Assembly: GCF_042661605.1 (NCBI RefSeq) | Contig: NZ_JBHSWJ010000002.1 | Span: 3,720,001-3,784,000, forward strand | From: Branchiibius cervicis | GTDB lineage: Bacteria; Actinomycetota; Actinomycetes; Actinomycetales; Dermatophilaceae | Length of the DNA: 64,000 nucleotides | Direction of reading: 5' to 3' | In this document: in pieces, positions 36,317 to 44,488 of the stretch | Position numbering within the stretch: position 1 is the stretch's first letter | Layout of the letters: every line of letters starts with the position of its first letter | Made by a program: the position numbers and the translations under genes | The notes under the pieces: generated by a model | What the model saw: only the letters and a program-made list of their open reading frames with translations | What the model was told of the DNA's origin: nothing | The model's database searches: none

Positions 36317-36777
36317 GAGGTGTGTCCTCCGTAGGTCGCGATCTTGTATTCCGTAGCCGCGAGCGACAGCGTCAACTCACGGATCTGGCGACGGGTGGTG
36401 TCCCGGTGCTCCAGCAGCATGTCCAGCCGCTCCGGCACGGTGTCGTCGCCGAGGTCGACCAGTGATACGTAGTGCTGCAGGTCGCGGATCGGCATACCCG
36501 ACAGGCGCATCCGGGTGACGAAGATCAGTCGACGGACCGCTTCGGCCGAGTAGGCACGCTGCCCGGCCGCATCGCGCGGCACGGACACCAGGCCGATCCG
36601 CTCGTAGTAGCGCAGGGAGTGCGGGGAGATGTCGAGCAACTCCGCCACCTGGGCCACGGTCAGCGGCTCGTCCACCTCGGGCAGTTCGGTGAGCCGGTGG
36701 ATCACCTCCACCGATAGCGGCCCGTCGATCTCATCGAGTGCGGACAGCGCCCGACGCATCAGGTCCTCTGTAGCCAT
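36313..36777 (-). CDS. MerR-family transcriptional regulator
   Basis: 154 residues. Unusually, about 40 residues precede the MerR HTH, which reads LTVAQVAELLDISPHSLRYY then ERIGLVSVPRD. There is no Cys, so metal or thiol sensing through Cys is unlikely; the C-terminal coiled coil ends in LAATEYKIATYGGH. It is similar in context to MerR proteins controlling aldo/keto reductases. It has its own MerR-style promoter (36784-36814) and is translationally coupled to the reductase. Confidence 0.88.
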   Translation of the reverse strand: MATEDLMRRALSALDEIDGPLSVEVIHRLTELPEVDEPLTVAQVAELLDISPHSLRYYERIGLVSVPRDAAGQRAYSAEAVRRLIFVTRMRLSGMPIRDLQHYVSLVDLGDDTVPERLDMLLEHRDTTRRQIRELTLSLAATEYKIATYGGHTS

Positions 36778-36783
36778 GACGGA

Positions 36784-36814
36784 ACGCTAGAGCTTTGAGC
36801 GCGCTCCAACGCAA
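36784..36814 (-). promoter_or_regulatory. MerR-type promoter: 19-bp spacer with central palindrome, leaderless
   Basis: On the minus strand TTGCGT (36809-36814) and TAGCGT (36784-36789) are separated by exactly 19 bases, the overlong spacer of MerR-controlled promoters. Inside lies the palindrome GAGCGCGCTC flanked by AT pairs (36794-36809). The -10 ends six bases before the merR ATG, giving a leaderless merR-aldo/keto reductase transcript under autoregulation. Confidence 0.75.
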
Positions 36815-36822
36815 GTGCCAGA

Positions 36823-37638
36823 ATGACCCGTGTGACGCTGTCCGGGAAACCGCCGCGGGTGATCGCCCACCGTGGTTCCAGCCACTCCGAACCCGAGCAC
36901 ACCCTCGGCGCCTATCTGCGGGCCATCGATGAAGGCGCCGACGGCCTCGAATGCGACGTTCGCCTCACCGCCGACCAGCACCTGGTGTGTGTGCACGACC
37001 GCCGGGTCAACCGCACCTCCAACGGCGAAGGAATCGTCTCGGAGCTGGAGTTGGCTCAGCTGGAGGGCCTGGACTGGGGTAGCTGGAAACGCGAGCACCC
37101 CGATGAGTCGGAGGAGCCGGACCGCCACCACGCCCAGATCCTCACGCTGCGCGAGCTGATCCGATCGGTCCTGGCCGCTGACCGCCCGCTGGAGCTGGTC
37201 ATCGAGACCAAGCACCCGACCCGCTGGGCCGGCGACGTCGAACGCAAACTGGTCTCGGTGCTGCGCGAATACGACTTGCTCAATCCCGCTCCCGACAAAC
37301 CAAGGGTGCGGATGATGTCCTTCTCGACCCGGGCCGTCGCCCGCTTCGGCCGTCTGGCTCCGAACCTGCAGCGGGTGCAACTGATCGAAGTCGGCGCCGG
37401 ACTGCGGATGATCGATTTCTTCCCCGCCGACCTGCCCATCGTCGGGCCGCGCCTGGGCATCATCAAGCGCTTCCCCGAGTTCGTGGCACGCCAGCACGCC
37501 GCCGGCCGCGAGGTCCACGTCTGGACCGTCGACCAACCCGAGGACGTCGCGCTCTGCCTCGAGCTGGGGGTGGACGCCATCATCACCAACCGACCGGCCG
37601 ACGTACGCTTCGCGGTGAGCCAGCAGGGGGTTTCATGA
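36823..37638 (+). CDS. glycerophosphodiester phosphodiesterase
   Basis: 271 residues. Active-site motifs of the GDPD family: VIAHRGSSHSEPEHTLGAY (HR..... E), GLECDVRLTADQHLVCVHD (ExD ... HD) and ETKHPTRW. The end HVWTVDQPEDVALCLELGVD and TNRPAD is typical. No signal peptide, so cytosolic: releases glycerol-3-phosphate from lipid-derived diesters. First gene of a five-gene run with overlaps; ATGA link to the next. Confidence 0.92.
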   Translation: MTRVTLSGKPPRVIAHRGSSHSEPEHTLGAYLRAIDEGADGLECDVRLTADQHLVCVHDRRVNRTSNGEGIVSELELAQLEGLDWGSWKREHPDESEEPDRHHAQILTLRELIRSVLAADRPLELVIETKHPTRWAGDVERKLVSVLREYDLLNPAPDKPRVRMMSFSTRAVARFGRLAPNLQRVQLIEVGAGLRMIDFFPADLPIVGPRLGIIKRFPEFVARQHAAGREVHVWTVDQPEDVALCLELGVDAIITNRPADVRFAVSQQGVS

Positions 37639-38063
37639 CCGACAACGACGGACAGGACGCGCACGTCCGCACGGTGCGCCTGGCGTGGGATCTGCAGTCC
37701 GTGCCGCGGATCCGCAGAGCAGTGCTGGAGGACCTGGCGGGTACGACGGTGCCCGAGCAGGTGATCCAGGAGACCGAGCAGGTGGCCTCCGAGCTGGTGG
37801 CGAACGCGATCCTGCACGGCAAACCGTTGCCCGACGGCTCGATCCGGGTGCACTGGAAGGTGCGTCCGCCGCGCGTCGAGATCGAGGTCTCCGACGGCGG
37901 TAGCGGCAAGACACCGGCCCCCAAACCGTCCGCGGAGTGGGCGCGCAGCGGCCGCGGTCTGCGCATCGTGCGCTCCCTCGCTCACGAGTGGGGAGTCAGC
38001 GACGAGGACGGCCGCACGACCGTCTGGGCGGCGCTCGGCGGCCCTTCGCGGCGCCGGATGTAA
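37635..38063 (+). CDS. RsbW-like ATP-binding protein (GHKL fold)
   Basis: 142 residues. N-box ASELVANAILHG, G1 box EVSDGGSGKTP, G2 box SGRGLRIVRSLAHEWG. This is the compact HATPase_c_2 domain of anti-sigma factors and serine kinases, common in actinobacteria as single-domain proteins. No partner sigma or anti-anti-sigma gene lies nearby. Overlaps the phosphodiesterase gene by four bases. Confidence 0.87.
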   Translation: MTDNDGQDAHVRTVRLAWDLQSVPRIRRAVLEDLAGTTVPEQVIQETEQVASELVANAILHGKPLPDGSIRVHWKVRPPRVEIEVSDGGSGKTPAPKPSAEWARSGRGLRIVRSLAHEWGVSDEDGRTTVWAALGGPSRRRM

Positions 38064-38083
38064 TCCCCCTACAGTGGAGCCTC

Positions 38084-38953
38084 ATGGGCAAGGCTTCTCG
38101 GCGGGAACGCAAGGACCGTAAAGACAAGGTTGTACCGGCGCCCTTCGTCGCGCGCCCGTTCGAGGGCCTGGCGGGGGAGACCGACTGGGTCGCGATGCGC
38201 GAATTCATCCCCGCCGCGACCGCCAGTGTCGATTTCACGTACGCCGGCCGGTCCGGTCAGGCGACTGTCGCCACCGTCCTGCCACTCGCCTGGCCGGCCC
38301 TTCATCGAGCGACCGACAACGGCGGCCACGTGCTGATCGCGATGCAGAGCGGCGGAGGTTCCGGCGATGCCAGTCGTGATCTGGCCGCCGCACTCATCGC
38401 TGCCCTGGAGTTGGAGCCCGGCCAGCCGCTGACGGCAGTGCCGAGACCGACCTTCGACACGCCTCGGCTGCAGGACCTGATCACCAGCACGACCTTCGAG
38501 CCGACCCTGTACGACGGCTTCGACTTCTGGGTCGAGGACGGCGACCTCGACGATGACGGCAAGGCCTCCTTGGAACGCGCCAACGAAGCAGTCGCTCTGA
38601 CGCGGCGGCTGGCGCCGGACCAGTCGGCCTACTGGTGCCGGGTCGGTGACCGCAGTTTCGTGCGGTGGGTGCTGGGTTGCGATGAGGACACCGCCACCAA
38701 CGCGCTCGCCCGGCTGATCGCCGCAGACGAGGCCGGTCTCGGCGAGGGACGGCTCCTGGGTGCCTTCCGGGCCAGCGGTCTGCTGGTCCCGGTCTGGGAA
38801 GTGGACACACAACTGGAGCCCGAGGCCGTGGTCGACGACTTCTCCTCTGTGACAGAGCGATTCGAAGACCACGTCGCGGCCGACGAGCCGCTCGATGTCG
38901 AGCAGCGCCGCGCGCGGGATCGCCTGGTGAGTAGGCAGCTGACGATCCGGTGA
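38084..38953 (+). CDS. DUF5926-family protein
   Basis: 289 residues starting MGKASRRERKDRKDK, a basic N terminus characteristic of this actinobacterial family, then RPFEGLAGETDWVAMREFIP. Acidic patches follow (WVEDGDLDDDGK; GCDEDTATNAL). No catalytic motif is recognisable and no function is established. TACAGT at 38070-38075 and GGAG just before the ATG leave both leaderless and normal initiation possible. The stop overlaps the GTG of the glycosyltransferase. Confidence 0.82.
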   Translation: MGKASRRERKDRKDKVVPAPFVARPFEGLAGETDWVAMREFIPAATASVDFTYAGRSGQATVATVLPLAWPALHRATDNGGHVLIAMQSGGGSGDASRDLAAALIAALELEPGQPLTAVPRPTFDTPRLQDLITSTTFEPTLYDGFDFWVEDGDLDDDGKASLERANEAVALTRRLAPDQSAYWCRVGDRSFVRWVLGCDEDTATNALARLIAADEAGLGEGRLLGAFRASGLLVPVWEVDTQLEPEAVVDDFSSVTERFEDHVAADEPLDVEQRRARDRLVSRQLTIR

Positions 38954-39630
38954 GTCTGGCCGCCATCATCCCCGCCAAGGACGAGGCGGAACGCATCACC
39001 GCTACTGTCCACGCTGTCCGCGACCTCGGTGCCGAGGTCGTCGTCGTCGACGACGGCTCGTCCGACGACACGGCGCGTCTGGCTCGGGCGGCGGGAGCGA
39101 CCGTCGTGCGACATCGGCGCAACCGGGGCAAGGCGGCTGCCCTCACGACCGGTCTCGCGCAGGTCGGAGCGGCCGATCGGATCCTTTTCGTGGACGCCGA
39201 CCTGGGTGAATCGGCCACGGCCGTAGGAGTACTGGTTCCCCCTGTAGCGGACGATGAGGCGGACATGACCATCGCCGTCCTGCCGCCGCAGGGACCGGGC
39301 GGTGGGCACGGTTTCGTCGTCCGGCTGGCCCGTGAGGGGATCCGTCACCTCACCGGGTGGGAGGCGACCCAGCCGTTGTCGGGGATGCGCTGCCTGAACC
39401 GAGCCGCGTTGCGGGCCGGCTCACCGCTCGCGGCGGGCTGGGGCGTGGAAGTCGGCCTGACCGTTGACGTCCTGCAGGCCGGTCTGCGGGTGCGCGAAGT
39501 GCCGTGCGACCTGCGGCACCGGGTCACCGGGTCGGACTGGCGCGGGCAGTTGCACCGCGCCGCCCAGTACCGCGACGTAGCGCGCGCCCTCGCCGTACGT
39601 CGATGGCGCGACTTCCGGTCAGCGTCATGA
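38950..39630 (+). CDS. family 2 glycosyltransferase
   Basis: 226 residues from a GTG that overlaps the previous stop. GT-A fold with LAAIIPAKDEAERITATV, VVVDDGSSDDTARLARA and the metal-binding FVDADLGE. No membrane segment. It is coupled (ATGA) to a GT-C membrane transferase that would need a polyprenyl-phosphate sugar, so it may make that donor, for example polyprenyl-phosphate mannose; this is inference from context. Confidence 0.85.
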   Translation: MSLAAIIPAKDEAERITATVHAVRDLGAEVVVVDDGSSDDTARLARAAGATVVRHRRNRGKAAALTTGLAQVGAADRILFVDADLGESATAVGVLVPPVADDEADMTIAVLPPQGPGGGHGFVVRLAREGIRHLTGWEATQPLSGMRCLNRAALRAGSPLAAGWGVEVGLTVDVLQAGLRVREVPCDLRHRVTGSDWRGQLHRAAQYRDVARALAVRRWRDFRSAS

Positions 39631-41117
39631 CCCGGGTGCGCACGGGGCTGCTCGTCCTGTCCTTCGCGATCCTCATCGCGGTGGGCATCGCCGGGCCGTC
39701 GGCGGCGAAGCCGCCTCTGGGCCCGCGGGGTTGGGCACCCGGAACGCTCGACTGGCAGCTGTCTCCGACCAGCGTCAGCGTGCTGCTCTACATCGCCTTC
39801 ATCGCCGGCGGCGTGGGTGTGATCCTCGCGCTGCTGAACCCGCCGACGCGGTTGTGGGGATGGGCGCTACCGGTCGGGCTCGGCGTACTCGCTCTGCTGA
39901 CCGGACCGTTCGGCTCGGCCGATCACGTGAACTACGCGGCCTACGGCCGGATCGCGGCACAGGGCGGCGACCCCTACGTCGAATCGCCGATCGGCTGGCA
40001 CGGCGGCCTGGATCCGGTGACCGCCTCGGTACAACCGCCGTGGCAGCACACGCCGAGCATCTACGGACCGTTCGCCACCATGCTGCAGGCGATATCGTCC
40101 TTCGTCGGGGGCCAGAACCTGCGGGTGACGGTGTGGATCTGGCAGGTCTTCATCGTGCTCGCCTGGCTCGGCTGCCGCTGGGTGCTGCTGCGACTTGCCC
40201 CTGCCCGACGCGGTCGCATCGACCTGTTGTGGACGTTCAACCCGCTGGTCTTCGGGATCCTGGTCCTGGGCGCCCACGTTGATCTGATCGCCGGATTCTT
40301 CGTCGTGGCAGCGATTCTCGCCGCCCGTCGCTCGCCGTGGCTCGCCGGCGCTTTCGTCGGAGCAGCCTTCAGCACCAAGGTGACCTACGGCGTGGTCGGC
40401 CTCGCGCTGGCGTGGGCGTGGTGGCAGGTGGATCGGCGCAAGATCGGCGCTCGCGGCACCTGGATCCTGCCCGGGCGCCTGTGGTCGCTGCTCGGCGGGG
40501 CACTGCTGGTGATCGTGCCGTGTTACGTCGTAGCCGGTCCGCACGTGCTGCACCAACTCGGCGCGGCCGGTGGCTCGTTCTCCTACGCCTCGCCGTGGTC
40601 GTTGCCGATCCGGTTGCTGCGGGTGATCGGCCTGCCTGAATGGCTTGTCACCACGATCGTGTTCGTGCTTGCGGCGGCGGCGATGGTATTGCTCGCGATG
40701 GGGTTGTGGGCGGTGATCCGGCACTACGGCCTGGCCGATCGGATCCCCGATCCGCTGACCCGGTACGCCGTGGTGATGACGTTCGTGCTGTCGACGGCGT
40801 TCGCGTTCCTCGCGCCCTACACACTGCCGTGGTACGACGCGACAACCTGGCTGCTGTTGCCGCTGCTGATGTCGTTCGTGTGGGACCCGGTGTTCGTCGT
40901 ACGCGCGGTGATCATGGCCCTGGCCTACGCGCCCGGCCGGGCCAGCGGGTTGGACCAGAGCACCGCCAACTGGACCCTTGGCTTCCGGGAGAACGTCGCG
41001 CCGTACCTGGGTTGGGTGATCGTCGCGGCGTTCGGGTGGTTGGGGTGGCGGTCTATTTCTTCCCGGTCTGATCCTTCGCCTTCGAGTCCTCCCAGTCCTG
41101 GGCGTATTCGTCCATGA
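39627..41117 (+). CDS. GT-C polyprenol-phosphate-sugar mannosyltransferase (MptA/B-like)
   Basis: About 496 residues with 12 or so helices. After the second helix the loop DHVNYAAYGRIAAQGGDPYV holds the acidic residue of the GT-C active site, and this motif is characteristic of MptA/MptB-type alpha-1,6-mannosyltransferases of lipomannan synthesis. The ATG at 39627 overlaps the GT2 stop; an in-frame ATG at 39603 is less likely. The last 20 residues (SSRSDPSPSSPP...) overlap the convergent decarboxylase gene by 65 bases and look unnatural; in another frame the gene would end at 41071 (VAVYFFPV), so a further frameshift at the end is possible. Confidence 0.83.
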   Translation: MTRVRTGLLVLSFAILIAVGIAGPSAAKPPLGPRGWAPGTLDWQLSPTSVSVLLYIAFIAGGVGVILALLNPPTRLWGWALPVGLGVLALLTGPFGSADHVNYAAYGRIAAQGGDPYVESPIGWHGGLDPVTASVQPPWQHTPSIYGPFATMLQAISSFVGGQNLRVTVWIWQVFIVLAWLGCRWVLLRLAPARRGRIDLLWTFNPLVFGILVLGAHVDLIAGFFVVAAILAARRSPWLAGAFVGAAFSTKVTYGVVGLALAWAWWQVDRRKIGARGTWILPGRLWSLLGGALLVIVPCYVVAGPHVLHQLGAAGGSFSYASPWSLPIRLLRVIGLPEWLVTTIVFVLAAAAMVLLAMGLWAVIRHYGLADRIPDPLTRYAVVMTFVLSTAFAFLAPYTLPWYDATTWLLLPLLMSFVWDPVFVVRAVIMALAYAPGRASGLDQSTANWTLGFRENVAPYLGWVIVAAFGWLGWRSISSRSDPSPSSPPSPGRIRP

Positions 41118-42723
41118 TCGTCTGCAGATGGTGGCCGATCTTGAGATAGTCCAGGTCATCGAGGTTGGCCAGGGACACCCGAACGGACCACTCCGGCCCG
41201 TCGAAACCGCCGCCGTTGAGCAGCACCACACCCGTCTTGGCCGACAGGCGGAACAGCGGATCGACCGGCTCGTAGTTGGCCTGCAGGAAGTCCACGAATT
41301 CCTGGCCCATCTTGAGCTGCGCCTCAGCGAGCAGGTCCAGTTCGATGTAATAGCCGGCGCGGTGCGGGTCGTCGTTCACGGTGAGCTGCACGCCCTCCAG
41401 AAGCAGGCCGAGGCGCTGCTGCACGATCTCCCGGACGCGGTACTTGTAGTCCTGACCCTCATCCAAGAGGTCGAAGATCGAGAACAGCACCATCATCATC
41501 TGCTGCGGCAGTGACAGACCGGCCGTGTGGTTCAGCGCGACCTGACGTGAGTCGGCGACCAGCCGGTCGATGAACTTGATCTTTTCCGGCTCCAGGGTCA
41601 AGGATCCGTACCGCTTGTTGAGGCGGTCTTTATCGGCCTGCGACTGGGCCGCGATCATCTCGTCGATGACGTTGTCGTCGTCCAGGCCGATGACGCCCAG
41701 CCGCCAGCCGGTCGCTCCGTAGTGCTTGGAGTAGGAGTAGACCAGCAGCGTGTTGCGCGGCAGATCGGCGGCGATGGAGTGGAACCCCTCGACGAACGTG
41801 CCGTAGACATCATCGGTGACGATGATCAGGTTGGGGTTGCTCGTCCCCACGATCTCGATGATCTGCCGCCGGGCCCGGTCGCCCAACTCCAGCGACGGCG
41901 GGTTGGAGGGGTTGACCATGCAGACCATCTTGATGTCGGGGTCGGCGAGTTTCGCGATCTCCTCCTCGGGGTACCGCCACTCGCGCACACCGGTCTCGGC
42001 GAACAGCGACGCCTCGACCCGCGTGACGTCGAAGCCGTACGTGTCCAGTTCGGGGATCTCGATGTACGGCGTGAAAACGGGTACCAGCAAAGCGATCTTG
42101 TCGCCGTGGTGCAGCAGGCCGTTCTTCATCAACGAGTCGAAGATGTAGCACATCGCGGCTGTGCCACCCTCGGTCGGAAACAGCTTGAGCGACTCGCCCG
42201 GGTTCTTGCCGGCGTACATTTCCTTGGCGAGGTAGGCGCGCAGGATGGTCTCGGTGTACTTCAGCACCCGGCCCGGCACCGGATAGTTGTCCGCGATCGA
42301 ACTGTCGGTGAGTTCATGGACGAAGGCGTCAGCATCGAAACCGAAGGTGCTGATGGCGTAGTCGACGCTCCGCTTCAGCAGGTCGACGCCGGGTAGGTCG
42401 GGGTGTGTGTGCACGAAGGACTCGAACCGCTCGTGAGCTCCCGGTGCATCGGGCATTCCGCCCAGATTGTCGGCCGTCCAAACCCGGCGTGATTCAGCGA
42501 TCGAGAAGTAGCCCAGGGCGTAGAAGGCTTCGCGCGGCCCGGTGGCAACCCAGTTGGGGTTGCCCCGACCTGCGTTGAGCATCTGCACGCTGGATTTGCC
42601 CTTCTGGCCGGGCTGGTCAGCCTGTGCCTCCTGAGCCAGTTCGATGAATTTGTTCTTGAGTTCGAAGGGGCTGAGCTGCGAAAGACGGTGAATCTCGGCC
42701 CGGGTGAAAGTCTGGGTGGTCAT
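41053..42723 (-). CDS. asdA: aspartate 4-decarboxylase (bifunctional aspartate aminotransferase)
   Basis: 556 residues, the long PLP fold-type I form of L-aspartate beta-decarboxylase. PLP Lys in VYSYSKHYGATGWRLG, Asp in LIIVTDDVYG, Asn in CMVNPSNPPS; the N terminus RLSQLSPFELKNKFIELA is family-specific. Converts aspartate to alanine plus CO2. Lies 35 bases after an AspT gene in one minus-strand operon: aspartate in, alanine out, with a proton consumed inside, yields proton motive force and pH defence. Confidence 0.93.
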   Translation of the reverse strand: MTTQTFTRAEIHRLSQLSPFELKNKFIELAQEAQADQPGQKGKSSVQMLNAGRGNPNWVATGPREAFYALGYFSIAESRRVWTADNLGGMPDAPGAHERFESFVHTHPDLPGVDLLKRSVDYAISTFGFDADAFVHELTDSSIADNYPVPGRVLKYTETILRAYLAKEMYAGKNPGESLKLFPTEGGTAAMCYIFDSLMKNGLLHHGDKIALLVPVFTPYIEIPELDTYGFDVTRVEASLFAETGVREWRYPEEEIAKLADPDIKMVCMVNPSNPPSLELGDRARRQIIEIVGTSNPNLIIVTDDVYGTFVEGFHSIAADLPRNTLLVYSYSKHYGATGWRLGVIGLDDDNVIDEMIAAQSQADKDRLNKRYGSLTLEPEKIKFIDRLVADSRQVALNHTAGLSLPQQMMMVLFSIFDLLDEGQDYKYRVREIVQQRLGLLLEGVQLTVNDDPHRAGYYIELDLLAEAQLKMGQEFVDFLQANYEPVDPLFRLSAKTGVVLLNGGGFDGPEWSVRVSLANLDDLDYLKIGHHLQTIMDEYAQDWEDSKAKDQTGKK

Positions 42724-42758
42724 GGCGGGTCTCCTATCGGACGAGTCGTGTGTTCGGA

Positions 42759-44461
42759 TCAGTGGTTGAGGATGACGATGACCGCCCCCAGATGGTCAGA
42801 AGGACATTGCTGATGGCGTAGGGGATCGTGTACCCCAGCGTGGGGATCTGCGATCGCGACGTCTCGTTGACCGCACCGATCGCTGCGGTAGTGGTCTGGC
42901 CGCCGGCGAGCACACCCATGAGGATCGGGAAGCGGATCTTTTGCACGTAGTGCCCGAACAAGAACCCCACGATCAACGGGATGACGGTGGCGATCGCTCC
43001 GAAGACCAGCAACCCCCAGCCGGCCTGCTTGAGACCGGACACGAAGGACGGACCGGCGTTCAAGCCCACGATGGCCACGAACACGCACAGTCCGAGGGTG
43101 TCCATCATCCATTGGGCGCCCGGCGGGACGTGACCGAACGTCGGGTATTTGCCGCGCAGCCAGCCGAAGACCAGACCCATGATGAGGGCGCCGCCGGAGG
43201 TGGACAGGGAGATCGGGACGCCGCCGACGGTCACCGCCAGGATGCCGAGGCAGCCGCCGAGGAACGTGCCCAGTCCGACCCACACCATGTCGGTGGCGAA
43301 GCTCGTAGGGACGGGTACGCCGATGGCTCTGGCCGCCGGGTCGACGAGGCGTTTGGGACCGGTCAGGATGAGCGTGTCACCGCGCTCGACCTTGGTGGCC
43401 AGCACGTACGGGTATTCCGACCCGGCCCGATAGAGCTTGTCGATGTAAACCCCGACCATGAACGGCTGCTGGCGTAGTTCGGAGATCGTGCGGCCCAGCT
43501 CGTGGTCGTTGGACGCGACGACGCGCATCGTCTCGCTGAGGTAGCCCAGCAGGGTGACGTCGTCGGTTTCCGGTCCGATATTGGTGCGGGCGTCGAAGTC
43601 CACCAGGTCGTGGCGCAGGGCGCTGACCGCGACGACGTCCCCGCGCTGCAGGACGGTGTCCTGGGTGTGGTGGATGATGGTCCCGCCGCGACGGACCCGC
43701 GTGATGTAGATCCGCCGTCCGTGCTGCTTCTGATCCTGCTCGAACTGGTCGATGGTCTTGCCGACGAGCTCGTCGTGATCCACGGTGTAGGCCCGAAGTA
43801 CCGATTCCTCGTATGCGTTGCGGGTGTCAGGGTCGTCGTCGGGTGTGTCGAGTTCCTTTGACAGTTCTGCCGATTCGGCCGCGAGGTCGCAGTGGTAGAG
43901 CTTGGGCAGCACGTTGGCCAGCAGGACTGCGCACAAGATGGTGCCCAGCGGGTAGCACACGGCGTACCCGACGGCGACCAGGTTCTGCTGCTGCTGCACC
44001 TGCGCTGCGCTCAGGCCGGGCAGGTTGGCGATGGCATCGCTCGCGGTTCCGATGGCGGCCGACTGGGTGAGGGCGCCGGACAACAACCCGGCGCTCAGGC
44101 CCGGCCCGTAGCCGAGCATGGACGCGAACAGCCAACAGACCAGCAGGCCGGTGACGGCCACGATCACGGCATTGAGGACCTGAGGTAGGCCGTCCTTTCT
44201 CAGTCCCCGGAAGAACTGCGGGCCCACCTTGTAGCCGAGCGCGAACAGGAAGAGGGTGAAGAACAGGTTCTTGACCGTGCCGTCGATCTGCACCTTGACC
44301 TGTGCTCCGATGACCAGGCCGGCCACCAGGCATCCGGTGACGGCGCCCAGCGCGATGGAGCGGTAGTGCAGTTTGCCGGCGAAGAAGCCGATGGCGACGG
44401 TGATGAAGACCAGAAGTTCGGGGTGCGGCCGGAACACGTGGTCGGTCAGGAAGGTCCACAC
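42759..44461 (-). CDS. aspT: AspT-type aspartate:alanine exchanger, C-terminal frameshift
   Basis: About 567 residues. Hydrophobic N-terminal half (FITVAIGFFAGKLHYRS; GPQFF), a cytoplasmic part with two TrkA_C/RCK-like domains (about 205-370; LQRGDVVAVSALRHDLVDF, LATKVERGDTLILTG), and a second hydrophobic half. The AspT motifs LTQSAAIGTASDAI and LAGGQTTTAAIGAVNE mark the two repeats. One G added to the run at 42785-42789 gives the natural end LTIWGAVIVILNH with TGA at 42759. GTG start. Middle gene of the operon. Confidence 0.88.
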
Positions 44462-44488
44462 CTGGTGTACCTCCGGTCTCGACTCGGG

